Translations under genes and position numbers: made by a program
Shown: positions 1 to 9,400 of the stretch, piece after piece
Position numbering within the stretch: position 1 is the first letter of the stretch
Layout of the letters: each line of letters opens with the position of its first letter
Notes under the pieces: generated by a model
Told to the model about the DNA's origin: nothing
What the model saw: only the letters and a program-made list of their open reading frames with translations
The model's database searches: none
Assembly: GCA_905213905.1 (NCBI GenBank)
Contig: CAJMKD010000008.1
Location: 25,944-89,943 of the forward strand
Length of the DNA stretch: 64,000 nt
Source of the DNA: an uncultured Sutterella sp.
GTDB lineage: Bacteria; Pseudomonadota; Gammaproteobacteria; Burkholderiales; Burkholderiaceae_F
Direction of reading: 5' to 3'

Positions 1-1198
1 GCGTCTTGCCGGCGTTGAGCAGATCGAAGATGGCGTTCGTCTTGTCGACGTTGTCGCCCGTCTCGTTGACGAAGCGCCTGCCCGTCTGCCGCACGACCCA
101 AACGCCCTGCGTCGCCGCGCAGTAGCGGCTGAACTTCCAGGTCGTGCCCCAGCCTTTCTCGTCGGGGCTCGCATCCGGAATGCAATGGATGTATTCGAGG
201 TGCAGAAGCCAAGCGCCGATGCGGGCCGCTTCGCGGAGCATCTCGCCCGTCGACCCCGGCTGCGTGGCCGAACCCACGCGTGCCGAAAGCCGCCAGTTCT
301 GCATCTGCCTGAAGTCGATGTCTGAGGAAAACCCGCCGGAAGCAAGCACAACGCCGCGGCGCGCGCGAAGAATGATCACACGACCGTCGGCCAGATCCTC
401 GGCCAGAACGGCAGCAACGCGGCGGCTGCCGTCGGCGCGCGCTGCTTCCAGAAAATGAAGCGCCTTTGTGCGAAGGCGGATCACAACGCCGAGCGCTGCT
501 GCGCGTTCATAGAGCGGGTAGATGAGCCCGCCGCCGTTGGCCTCTCGAATCACGGCTGCGCGCCGAACGCTTTGGCCGATTTCGTACTCAAGCCGATCGT
601 CCCACCAGCGCACGCCAAGCTCGCGGCGCGTCCACTCGAAAGTTTCGAGCGCCTTCTGCGCGAGCACGCGAACGCGCGCCGGGTGCGAGACGTAGCCGCT
701 CGCGAGAAGGTCCTGCGCGTAGAGTTCGGGCGAATCGTGAATGCCGAGCGCCTTCTGCATGGGCGAGCCCGGAATGCCGACGAGCCCTTCGGAGAGGACG
801 GAGTTGCCGCCGATGCTTCCCATCTTTTCGAGAAGGACGACCCGGGCGCCCGCGCGGCGCGCTTCGAGCGCCGCTGCGAGCCCCGCCGCGCCGGAGCCGA
901 TCACGACGACGTCCCAGACCTCCTCGGCGTCGGCGCTGATGTCGACAGGGTGGCCGGCCGGCGAATAATCGATGAAGCCCGATGCGCCGTGCAAATCCTT
1001 CGAAGCGGACGGACTGCGGCCGCTTTGCGCTTCGGCGCCCATGCCGCCGCCCGCAGCCTCGCGCGCGCCTTCGTCCTGCGCGGCGCAAATGCCGCCGAGG
1101 CCGAAAAACGCTGCGGCGCTGAGCCCTTTGAGTCCGAGTCGGAGCGCTCTTCGGCGCTGCGCCCGCGTCGCTTCGCACACTCGCTTCTCATTCGTCAT
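1..1198 (-). CDS. Tat-exported fumarate-reductase-like flavoprotein (3' part outside window)
   Basis: Partial: the gene starts at 1198 and runs off the left edge, leaving about 399 codons. Codons 1-30 form a twin-arginine-type signal (an RRR run, then a hydrophobic GLKGLSAAAFFGLGG stretch). Around residue 100 lies the FAD dinucleotide motif GSGAAGLAAALEA followed by LLEKM and GGNSVLSEG, the layout of the periplasmic fumarate reductase/urocanate reductase family. No FMN-binding domain and no CxxCH haem site are visible, so electrons must come from a separate carrier. The GRRFVNE motif is present, but ten residues after its first Gly, where the family carries its proton-donor Arg, I read Asn (GRRFVNETGDN). 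The gene overlaps the upstream response regulator by 11 bp, so it is probably co-transcribed with the two-component system and may be its target. Substrate unknown. Confidence 0.85.
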   Translation of the reverse strand, partial: MTNEKRVCEATRAQRRRALRLGLKGLSAAAFFGLGGICAAQDEGAREAAGGGMGAEAQSGRSPSASKDLHGASGFIDYSPAGHPVDISADAEEVWDVVVIGSGAAGLAAALEARRAGARVVLLEKMGSIGGNSVLSEGLVGIPGSPMQKALGIHDSPELYAQDLLASGYVSHPARVRVLAQKALETFEWTRRELGVRWWDDRLEYEIGQSVRRAAVIREANGGGLIYPLYERAAALGVVIRLRTKALHFLEAARADGSRRVAAVLAEDLADGRVIILRARRGVVLASGGFSSDIDFRQMQNWRLSARVGSATQPGSTGEMLREAARIGAWLLHLEYIHCIPDASPDEKGWGTTWKFSRYCAATQGVWVVRQTGRRFVNETGDNVDKTNAIFDLLNAGKT

Positions 1199-1877
1199 AA
1201 GAACGGCTCCTCGCGTCCGCAGCCGCTGCCTCGGGATCGCTTTCGAGAATGCGCTTGACGCGCCGGACCGCCTGCGAAATGCCCGACGCACCCTTCACGC
1301 CGAGCTTTCGGCAGACTTCGCCCCGATGCACCTGCACCGTTTTGACGGAAATGCCGCCAAGGCGTTCGCCGACCTCGCGGTTGAGGAGTCCTTCGGCGAT
1401 GAGTTCGGCCACTTCGCGCTCGCGGTCCGTGAGCGCGCGCCAGCGCGCCACTTCTTCGCCCGGATCGGCCGCGGGCCCCGTGCTTCTTGCCACTGCGCGG
1501 CTGATCGCCGCCATGAGGCGGCTCCGGTCGGCTGTCTTCTGAACGAACGCGGCAGCGCCCTTCTGCATCGTGTCGACCGCCATGTCGATGTCGCCGTGCG
1601 CGGAAAGAAAGACGATGGGAAGCGTCATGCCGCGCCGGATCATTTCGTCCTGCAGCTCCAGCCCCGTCATGTCGGGCATGCGCACGTCGAGAAGAAGGCA
1701 GCCCGGCCTCGAGGGCGCGTCGCCCGTGAGAAATGCGCGCGCGCTTTCATAGGCCGCGCATTCGTAGCCTTCCTGGCGAAGCATGAAGGCCAGCGAACTG
1801 CGCATCTGCGCGTCGTCGTCGACGATCCGCACCAGCGGCAGCGCCGTTTTGTCGATTTCAAAGAGTCGCTCGTTCAT
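1188..1877 (-). CDS. FixJ/TtrR-type response regulator
   Basis: A 229-residue cytoplasmic two-component regulator. The N-terminal receiver domain holds the acidic pocket IVDDD near residues 18-22, the phospho-acceptor Asp64 in LLLDVRMPDM and a conserved Lys in the FVQK segment. The C-terminal LuxR/FixJ helix-turn-helix starts at the TDREREVAELIAEGLLN motif and continues through SVKTVQVHR. The ATG overlaps the end of the sensor kinase by four bases (ATGA), a sign of translational coupling. The same order, PhnD-like sensor then FixJ-type regulator, occurs in tetrathionate TtrSR systems, but no ttrABC genes are seen here, so the signal is probably another respiratory substrate. Confidence 0.92.
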   Translation of the reverse strand: MNERLFEIDKTALPLVRIVDDDAQMRSSLAFMLRQEGYECAAYESARAFLTGDAPSRPGCLLLDVRMPDMTGLELQDEMIRRGMTLPIVFLSAHGDIDMAVDTMQKGAAAFVQKTADRSRLMAAISRAVARSTGPAADPGEEVARWRALTDREREVAELIAEGLLNREVGERLGGISVKTVQVHRGEVCRKLGVKGASGISQAVRRVKRILESDPEAAAADARSRSYDE

Positions 1878-3946
1878 GATGAGATTCCTTTGGCTGCCGC
1901 ATTCTTCAGTTCTGCAGCGCAGGACGCCTGCGCCGCGCTGGGATTGTCCGGAGCGACGGCCGCCTTCGGGAGGCGGACGACGGCGACCGTGCCGCCCGTC
2001 TCAGCCCTTTCGAAGGTGAGCCGACCGACATGCGCCTCTGCGAGGCTCTTCACGATGAGAAGCCCGAGTCCGAGCCCATGGCGGCTTGCGGACTTGAGCA
2101 CTGTTCGCCCAAGCGCCTCAAAGGCCGCTTCCGAAAGCGCGGGGCCGTTGTCCGCCACAGCGAGACGCATCATGGGGGGCGCTTCGCCCGCCCGTGCGCG
2201 CTCCGCGGTCACCTCAACCGTCACTTTCGGCTTGCCGCGCACCGAAGCGGCCTCAACGGCATTGGAGAGCAAATTGATGACGATGAGCTCGAGGTCGATC
2301 GGATTGACAAGCACGTCGCCCGGCTCGAGCGTCCCGAACGCAATGTCGGCGCCGCGGCTTTTGCCGGAGGCGCGGAACTGCCGCACGATCGAGCGAACGG
2401 CGCCCGCGAGCGCAAGCCTTTCGCGGTCGGTGCGGCCTTTGCCATAGGCGCGGACGCGGTCAATCACCTCCGCCGCGCGCCCGGCCTCCCGGTTGATGGC
2501 CTCGACCGCTTCGGCCGCGTCGCCGAGATCAGGCGTTTCGTCTTCAAGAATGCGAAGCGTGCCGCGCGAGAGATTCTGAATAACCGCGAGCGGCTGCTTC
2601 ATTTCATGGGCAACAATGCTCGAAATCTGACCGACAGCCCCGGCGCGCTGCAGGGCATCGAGCCTTTCTGTGAGCTCGCGCGCCTCGCGCTGCGCCTTCT
2701 GCTGCTCGGCGTGCACGCGCTCGAGCTCCCGCGTGCGGCGCCGCACGAGCTTCTCGAGCACGACGCCGTGCGCGAGCACCGTGAGAATGACGGCTATGCT
2801 GAGCACAAAAAAGAACTTGTATTCCCGCCAAATGCGCTCGAGCGTCCAGTCGCGCAGGTATGCGTATGCGCCGATTCGGAGCGTGCGGTACATGTCGAGC
2901 ACAGCGGAGTGGTCGGTCGAGACGCTCCAGTATTGGCCCCAGGCGTTCTGGGGCTTCGTGAGGAGCTCGGCCGTGATTTCCCGGGCGGCGCGCTGCGGCA
3001 GCGTGTCGGCGGAGACGAGCGTCCAGCCCGGATAGAGATCGGTCGAGTGAAAGCAGGACAGGCCGTCGCCGCTTCGGCGCCCGAGCACGCGAATCTCTCC
3101 CTCGTAGCTCACGCTGCCCGCGCGCCAGAGATCCTCCAAGAAGCATGCGCGAAGAATGCCCGCCTCAACGCGGCCTTCGAGCACGTCGTCGATGACGCGC
3201 TTCATTTCGAGGGGCGGCTCCCGCACATAACCCGAGAAGAAGTTGTCGGGGTCGTAGCCAAGCTTCGCCGTTTCATAGAGCACCTCGTAGAGGCCCGGCG
3301 TATCCTCGTCGCTCACGACGGCGACGCGCCTGCCCTTGAGATCCTCGAGCGACGCGAGCGCGCTCTCGGCGCGCACGATCACGGCCGCGGCCGCAGCGCG
3401 GCTCGGATCCGAAGCGGTGTCGGAAACAATGGCAGCAAGCTCGCGCATGAGCGGCATTTGCTCGCCGTGAAAGAAAGCCGTGGATGCGGCCGCAATGTCG
3501 ATTTCGCGTGACCGTATCGCCCGCCGGAGCGCTTCGGGCGCGTAGTAGCGGACGCTGAAGGCGTACTGCGGCAGCTTCCAGCCGAGATAGCGGATCGTCT
3601 CGTCGACAAAGGCGCCGTCGTACCAGGGGGGCGAATAGGCAAGCACGCCCACGCGGATGCGCATGGGCTCGGCATTGAGGTTGGCGCCTTCGCGGATGTG
3701 CGCTTCGCTTCTGCCGTTGGGACGCGCGGGCGCCTCAAAAACGGGAAGCGTGAAGGGCGCGGCCTTTTCGACGGCAGGCGCATGGGTCTTCGCCGGCTGA
3801 GGCGCCGTTTCCACCGCGACAATGTTGGCGCAGGCGCCGCCCGCAGCGAAAAAGGCGCACGCGGCCAAGCGAAGAAAAGCGCGCCGGAAAATGACGCGCG
3901 CCGCCGCGCGCATCCGCCCGAGCCCTTTCTCCGCCATTGAAGCCAC
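1874..3946 (-). CDS. TtrS-like sensor histidine kinase with periplasmic substrate-binding domain
   Basis: A 690-residue membrane sensor. After an N-terminal signal/anchor (about residues 20-42) comes a periplasmic PhnD/TtrS-like binding domain starting at RIRVGVLAYSPPWYDG and including EIDIAAASTAFFHGE. One membrane helix (FFFVLSIAVILTVLAHGVV) and a short coiled coil precede the kinase core: phospho-acceptor His447 in VAHEMKQPLAV, the N box NLLSNAVEAA, and VADNG plus GLGLGLLIVKSLAE of the ATPase domain. The start is a GTG at 3946: a strong GGAGG lies seven bases upstream, whereas the next in-frame ATG (3937) would sit too far from it. It is translationally coupled to the regulator downstream. 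It most likely senses an exported electron acceptor and controls the flanking flavoprotein genes. Confidence 0.9.
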   Translation of the reverse strand: MASMAEKGLGRMRAAARVIFRRAFLRLAACAFFAAGGACANIVAVETAPQPAKTHAPAVEKAAPFTLPVFEAPARPNGRSEAHIREGANLNAEPMRIRVGVLAYSPPWYDGAFVDETIRYLGWKLPQYAFSVRYYAPEALRRAIRSREIDIAAASTAFFHGEQMPLMRELAAIVSDTASDPSRAAAAAVIVRAESALASLEDLKGRRVAVVSDEDTPGLYEVLYETAKLGYDPDNFFSGYVREPPLEMKRVIDDVLEGRVEAGILRACFLEDLWRAGSVSYEGEIRVLGRRSGDGLSCFHSTDLYPGWTLVSADTLPQRAAREITAELLTKPQNAWGQYWSVSTDHSAVLDMYRTLRIGAYAYLRDWTLERIWREYKFFFVLSIAVILTVLAHGVVLEKLVRRRTRELERVHAEQQKAQREARELTERLDALQRAGAVGQISSIVAHEMKQPLAVIQNLSRGTLRILEDETPDLGDAAEAVEAINREAGRAAEVIDRVRAYGKGRTDRERLALAGAVRSIVRQFRASGKSRGADIAFGTLEPGDVLVNPIDLELIVINLLSNAVEAASVRGKPKVTVEVTAERARAGEAPPMMRLAVADNGPALSEAAFEALGRTVLKSASRHGLGLGLLIVKSLAEAHVGRLTFERAETGGTVAVVRLPKAAVAPDNPSAAQASCAAELKNAAAKGISS

Positions 3947-4335
3947 TTCGCCCCCTCCATTCTTTTTTCTTCAATCTTGCCCCGACTCGTGCGGCTTTCC
4001 TAGGCTCGTTAGCACGCATCACGCGCGCATTGATCAACGTGAGTTTGTTTGAAATTCACAAATATCAATCATTTCAATCGTCACTCCGATCTGCCGGGGC
4101 GCCGCTGCCTCCAGCGCGACGAACAGCTTTCTTGGCATCAGGCAAATCTCCTAGGAGGTTGACCGTCGGAGAATGAACATGCGCGGAAAAGTCCAAATTC
4201 GACTTTCCGCCGAAACACGAAAAAATCAAAAGCTTGTTCGATGCACGCGCTGCGGCGCCGGACGGCCGCCTGCGACCAAGCGTCGGCCGCCCGCACCGGG
4301 AGAAACGTCGCGCATCGAGCGCTAAAGGAGAAAGA
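3947..4335. promoter_or_regulatory. Divergent intergenic region between sensor kinase and flavoprotein
   Basis: A 389-base divergent gap that must hold promoters for both the sensor-regulator-flavoprotein transcript and the flavoprotein at 4336. An A/T-rich patch at about 4040-4085, including GAAATTCACAAATATCAATC, stands out against the high-GC surroundings. No perfect FNR (TTGAT-N4-ATCAA) or CRP site was found. AAAGGAG at 4325-4331 is the ribosome-binding site for the gene at 4336. Confidence 0.5.
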
Positions 4336-5859
4336 ATGTCTGCTCTTAATCGCCGTACGCTTCTCAAGGGTTCCTTCGCGCTTGGCGCTGCCGGCCTCTT
4401 CGGCTCGGCGCATGCCGCCGGCGCGGTCAAGCTCCCGCAGAAGTGGGATGAAACGGTCGACGTCATCGTGATCGGCTCTGGCTTTGCCGGGCTTGCCGCC
4501 GCCATTGAAGCCAAGAAGGCCGGCGCCAACACGATCGTTCTCGAAAAGATGCCGATCGCCGGCGGCAACTCCGTCATCAACGGCGGCATTCTGACGGCTA
4601 CGGGCTGCCCGCAGCAGAAGAAGCACAACATTCAGGATTCGCCTGAACTCCTCGCGAAGGACATCCTGGTTGCCGGCCTCTACATGAACCAGCCCGAAAA
4701 GGTGAAGCTCCTTGCCGACAATGCGCTCTCCAACTATGAATGGACGGTGAACGAACTCGGCGTCGAATACAACCAGGACGCGATCGGCCAGGAAGGCGGC
4801 CACAGCGTGCCGCGCTACGTCTTCACGAAGAACGGCTCGGGCTCGGGCATCGTCTCGAAGGAAATCGCCTACCTTGAAAAGCTCGGCGTCAAGGTCCGCA
4901 CCCGCACGCTCGTTGAACACATCTTCCGCGACGACGAAGGCCGCGTGCTCGGCGTTGAAGTCCGCGAAGGCTATCGCTTCCCGAAGGCCGACTCCGGCAA
5001 GACGAAGTTCATCCGCGCCACGAAGGGCGTCGTCCTCTGCTACGGCGGCTTCTCGCGCGACGTGCAGTACCGCATGATGCAGGACCCGAAGCTCACCGAC
5101 AAGCTCGACAGCACGAACCAGCCCGGCGCAACCGCCGAACTCTGGCGTGAAACGAGCCGCATCGGCTGCGCTCAGGTTCAGAACGACTGGATCCAGTGCA
5201 CGCCTTGGAACAACCCGAAGGAAAAGGGCATGGGCCTCGGCTGGACGTTTGCGCAGTCGGGCGCTGCGGAATACGGCCTCTGGGTCTCCACGACCGGCAA
5301 GCGCTTCGTCAATGAACTCGCCAACCGCAAGGTCCGCGCCGACGCGATCATGGTCGAGCAGACGAACGGCCATCGTGCGGTCGCCATCTGCACGCTGCCC
5401 AACCTGAAGGCTTATGAAGTCGCGCGTCCCGGCATGCTCAAGAAGCTCGTCGCCGACGGCATCGTGAAGGAATACAAGTCGCTCGACGAAATCGCCGCCG
5501 ACTACAAGATTCCGGCCGAAGAGCTCAAGAAGACCGTCGAAGGCTTCAACAAGGCCGTCGAAACGAAGAATGATCCGGAATTCGGCCGCTACATCAACGC
5601 CGAACAGGTGCCGCTCACCGAAGGCCCCTGGTACGCCGCTGAAATGAGCCCGAAGGTTCACCACTGCATGGGCGGTCTTGTCACCGACATGAAGTGCCAC
5701 GTGATCGACATCGTCGACAGCAAGCCCATCCCCGGGCTCTACGCCGCCGGCGAAGCCACTTCGGGCGTGCACGGCGCCGTGCGTCTGGGCTCCTGCGCCA
5801 TTCTCGACTGCCTCGTGAACGGCCGCATCGCCGGTCAGAACGCCGCGAAGGGCGAATAA
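4336..5859 (+). CDS. Tat-exported flavoprotein reductase (fumarate reductase/urocanate reductase family)
   Basis: A 507-residue periplasmic flavoprotein. The start at 4336 is fixed by AAAGGAG just upstream and by the twin-arginine signal NRRTLLKGSFALGAAG at residues 5-20. FAD-binding GSGFAGLAAA lies at 47-56 and EKMPIAGGNSVINGG at 70-84. Family active-site positions are recognisable: GKRFVNELANR with Arg331 in the proton-donor position, VHHCMGG with His442/His443, and GVHGAVRLGS with Arg483. The substrate-reading positions differ from UrdA (IQCTP rather than IQTYP), so the acceptor is probably not urocanate. There is no FMN domain and no haem motif. It is divergent from the TtrS-like kinase and is presumably a regulon member. 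It probably reduces a small unsaturated or keto organic acid in anaerobic respiration; the exact substrate is unknown. Confidence 0.88.
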   Translation: MSALNRRTLLKGSFALGAAGLFGSAHAAGAVKLPQKWDETVDVIVIGSGFAGLAAAIEAKKAGANTIVLEKMPIAGGNSVINGGILTATGCPQQKKHNIQDSPELLAKDILVAGLYMNQPEKVKLLADNALSNYEWTVNELGVEYNQDAIGQEGGHSVPRYVFTKNGSGSGIVSKEIAYLEKLGVKVRTRTLVEHIFRDDEGRVLGVEVREGYRFPKADSGKTKFIRATKGVVLCYGGFSRDVQYRMMQDPKLTDKLDSTNQPGATAELWRETSRIGCAQVQNDWIQCTPWNNPKEKGMGLGWTFAQSGAAEYGLWVSTTGKRFVNELANRKVRADAIMVEQTNGHRAVAICTLPNLKAYEVARPGMLKKLVADGIVKEYKSLDEIAADYKIPAEELKKTVEGFNKAVETKNDPEFGRYINAEQVPLTEGPWYAAEMSPKVHHCMGGLVTDMKCHVIDIVDSKPIPGLYAAGEATSGVHGAVRLGSCAILDCLVNGRIAGQNAAKGE

Positions 5860-6478
5860 CCCGCGCAGTCAGCGCGCCGTTCGCTGAGGTGATCCAGGTG
5901 ATCGCACCGCGAACGACGCGCGCATGAAGCTGACACTTGAGATGCGCTTCGTCCCGAGCATGCGGCGCATCTTCAGAAGCGGGCTGCAGGCATCCGCAAA
6001 GGCGAATGCTCGCGGTCCGCTTTCGTCTTGCCGCATTTCCGCGCTCGTCCCGCTTTGATCTGCGGCAGGCATCTTTGTTTTTTCGGCTTTGCTCGCTTTG
6101 GGAAAGTTTCCTCCTAGCTTTTCCGGCAGCCCCTCGCATCTGGATGCGTTCGCGCAGCTCCTATGGGCGCATCCCGAGGAACAACAAGCCGTTGCTGCCG
6201 GCGCTGCTTTCCTCCCCGGGGAAGCCGCCAGGCAGTCTTTTTTTTGACGCCCGGCCGCGTTTTTTCAGGGAAAACGCACTGGTGCGTCCGCCGCCCTGGC
6301 GCGGCTTTTTTCTCATTTTCCGCTTTGGAAGCCCTTTTCAACGCTTTCGGCGATGATTCCTCTTCGCCGAACGTTTAAGCTCGAGAGGTTGGCGTCTCGC
6401 GCAGCGCGCACGCATGCCTGTCCGAGCAATGCCCCAGCAATGAAGAAAAGGACGTATTGAACGAAAAGGAGGCCATCG
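5860..6478. other. 619-base intergenic region with hairpins, no convincing gene
   Basis: An imperfect hairpin follows the flavoprotein stop (CGTTCGC at 5878-5884 with GCGAACG at 5909-5915, flanked by GCGCG/CGCGC). A T-rich run begins near 6238, and GCGTTTT...AAAACGC forms another stem around 6258-6275. A rho-independent terminator is annotated separately at 6290. Small open frames here on both strands lack ribosome-binding sites and recognisable domains. The end of the region holds the ribosome-binding site AAAAGGAGG (6464-6472) of the macroglobulin gene. Confidence 0.5.
6290..6311 (+). terminator. Rho-independent terminator
   Basis: Stem GCCGC (6290-6294) and GCGGC (6301-6305), loop CCTGGC, followed directly by six T residues. 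It would end transcription coming from the flavoprotein gene before the macroglobulin operon. Confidence 0.65.
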
Positions 6479-9400
6479 ATGGCTCGAGCGATTTTCAACC
6501 GTCTTCCGATCGCCGCGGCGATATCCGCATTCGGCGTCGCCGGACTCGCCGCAGGCGATTTCGCGCTTGCTGCGCCGCAGACTGGCCAAAGCCCGACTGC
6601 GGCTGCCGCACGCCGGGCGGAAGCAGACACGATTCAGCTCGCGCCTGAGGCCTATGCGCCGCTCTCGGCAACGGCCCCGCTCATCGTCAGCCTTTCACCC
6701 GACGAAAAAGCCTGCCGAAAGCGTTTCGGCGAGGACTGGGCCGTGCGATGCAGCGTCAGCCTCGGCCGCTACGGCGCGGCTGCGCCGGGCGTGAAGCTCA
6801 CGCCGGCGGTTGCGGGCCGCTGGCAGTGGGAAGGTCCCGCATCGCTCGCCTTCCTGCCGGAAAAGCCGTGGCCGGCTGGAAAAAAGTTCCGCGTTTCGCT
6901 CGCAGGCCTTGCGCTGCCTTTGCGGGTGCGGCTCTCTGCATCCGGCCTTGACGTTGAAACGCCGCCTCTCACGGCAATCACGAGCCGTTCGACCTTCTGG
7001 CTTGATCCGGCGGTCGACGGCGAACGCTGGGTCACCTTCGACTTTGCCTTCACGACGGCCCCCGACCGCGCTGCCGTTGAAAAGGGCTTCGCCATCCGCA
7101 CGCCGGCGAATTCGGCGCTGCGCCTTGAGAAGCCCGTCTTCATCTGGAACCCTGCCGGCGACGGACTCTTTGTCAAAGCCAAAGTGCTTTCGCTGCCGGA
7201 TGCGCCGGAAGCCATCCGCGCCGAAATCAAAGGCGCAGCTGCCAAATACGAAGAAAAGAACGCCCGCTTCACTGTTCCCAAAGGCTTTGAAACGGCGGGC
7301 GCCGATGTGACGGTTCCGGGCGTCGACACGCTCTTTCGAATCGAATCGGCCAAAGTTTCGACCGTTCGAAACGACCGCCTTGACCTCGAGTACGAAGCGG
7401 TGCTCAACACGACGCTTGCCGTTGCGCCGGAGAAGCTCCTTGCGGCGCTCGAAGTCTATGCGCTTCCGAAAAAGCTCGCCGAGACCCAGACGCGCGACAC
7501 CGACTGGCGCGCCGCGCCCGTGATCGACGACGAAGTGCTCTCGCGCGCCAAGCGCATCGACGTGCGTGCGGCCGATCCGGCCATCACGATTGCAACGGAT
7601 GCCGTCCGCATCCGCGTGAAGGCGCCGGAAGGCACGTTCCTCTACTGGCGCCTGCCCAAGGGATTCGGCCCGGACGGCACTTATGTGCTCAATGAAGATT
7701 GGCATACGGTGCTGCAGCTGCCGAGCACGCACGCCTCCATCAACTTCCTGCAGCCGGGGGGCGTCCTCACGCTCGCTGGCACCCGGCGCCTTTCGATCGC
7801 GGCAACGGGCGTCGAAACAATCCGCTGGCGCATTGCCCGCGTCAAGGACGACTACCTCGCGCTCGCCTCAACGGGCTACCGCATTCTCTCGAACCCCACG
7901 GCCGACAACCTCGTCGAAGCGGGATCGGGCACGATCGAGCTCGGCGCCATCGCCGCACCTGCAGCGGCCGCTGCCGCCCGCTTTGCGACGGTTGACCTCG
8001 AATCGGCGCTTCGCAGCATGGGCGCCGGGCTCTTCCAAGTGACGCTCGAAGGGCTTCGCAAGAATGAAAAGGGCGAGGAGCGCATCGTCGCTTCCGCCAT
8101 GAAGAAGGTGCTCGCAACCAATACAGCCCTCATTGTGAAGCGCTCGGCCGACAGCAGCATCGACGTCTTTGCGGCCGACTTCGCTACAGGCGAACCCGCA
8201 GCGGGCCGCCGCGCGGAACTTCTTGCCGCCAACGGAACAGTGCTCGAGGCGGTTGCAACAGACAGCCAGGGCCGCGCGCACTTCCGTCCGACAGCGGGCC
8301 TCATGCGCGAGCGTCTTCCGGTGGCGATTGCAGTGCGCTCGAGCGAAGCGCTCGATAAAAACGGCAAGCCAGATCTCGCGTGGCTTTCGCTCGCCGACTC
8401 GAGCAACGTGAGCCCCCTGATGCGGCTGAACGCCGCGGGCCGCAGAACAGAGGGCGCAGGCGAATCTGCGCTCGCCGCCCTTGTCTTCGCAGAACGCGGC
8501 GTCTACCGCGCGGGGGAAACGGCGCACTTCGGCGCAGTCCTCAAGCGCGCCGACGGCAAGCCCGTAGAAGCGGGCGTTCCCGTAATGCTGCGCGTCACGG
8601 ATGCCGCGGGCCGCACGCTCGAAGAAAAAACGCTCGAAGCGCCCGCCGACGGCCTGCTCTCGCTCGACTGGCCGATCCCGAAGACGCAGCTCCCGGGACG
8701 GGTGCGCTGCGACCTTCTTGTGCCTGAGAGCGACACGGTCATTTCGAGTGCGGAAATCATTCTGGAAGACTTTGTGCCGGAAACGCTCGCGCTCTCGGCC
8801 TCGCTCCCCGCAGAGAAGCGCGGCGCCGCCTGGCTTGCGCCCGAAGACGTCGGCCTCGACGCTCTTCTGACAAGCCTCTACGGCGCCGGCGCCGCAGACC
8901 GCCGCATCGAAGGCTCGCTCATTGTTTCGCCGCTCACCGGCCTCACCTTCCCCGAGTGGCCGGGATTCACCTTTGAAGCGCCGGGGCTGGCCGCGGGCGC
9001 CGACTACATCGGCTCGCCCGAAATGCGCGAGCTTACAGCCGTTCGAACCGACGCCCAGGGCAAGGCATCAGTGACGCTTCCCTTGGCCGACACGCCGATC
9101 GAAGGCTGGGCCGAAGCGCATGTCTCGCTCGAAGGCTTTGAAGCCGAAGGCGGCCGCGCCGTGTCGGAGTCGCTTCGCTTCATTGTTTCCCGCGCCAATG
9201 CTACGCTCGGCTGGCGGCTGCTCGATACGCCGCAGTCCCTTGCGGGGCTGCGCGCCGGCAAGCCTGCCACGATGGAAATGCTGCTCATTGACCGCAACGC
9301 CAAGCCGATAGGGAACGCGCAGCTCACCGCCGCCTTCGCCAAGCGCCGCTACGCCACCGAACTCTCGACCGACGCTTCAGGCAAGCCCGTCTACCGAGAT

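Noticed and set aside
1188..3946. Naming the two-component system ttrSR
   Set aside because: The domain layout matches, but no tetrathionate reductase genes are seen and the neighbours are flavoprotein reductases.
4234..4335. Longer N terminus for the flavoprotein at 4336
   Set aside because: The Tat signal and AAAGGAG place the start at 4336; the upstream codons have no homology.
5937..6356. Small gene in the 5860-6478 gap
   Set aside because: No ribosome-binding site, no domain, overlaps terminator-like hairpins.
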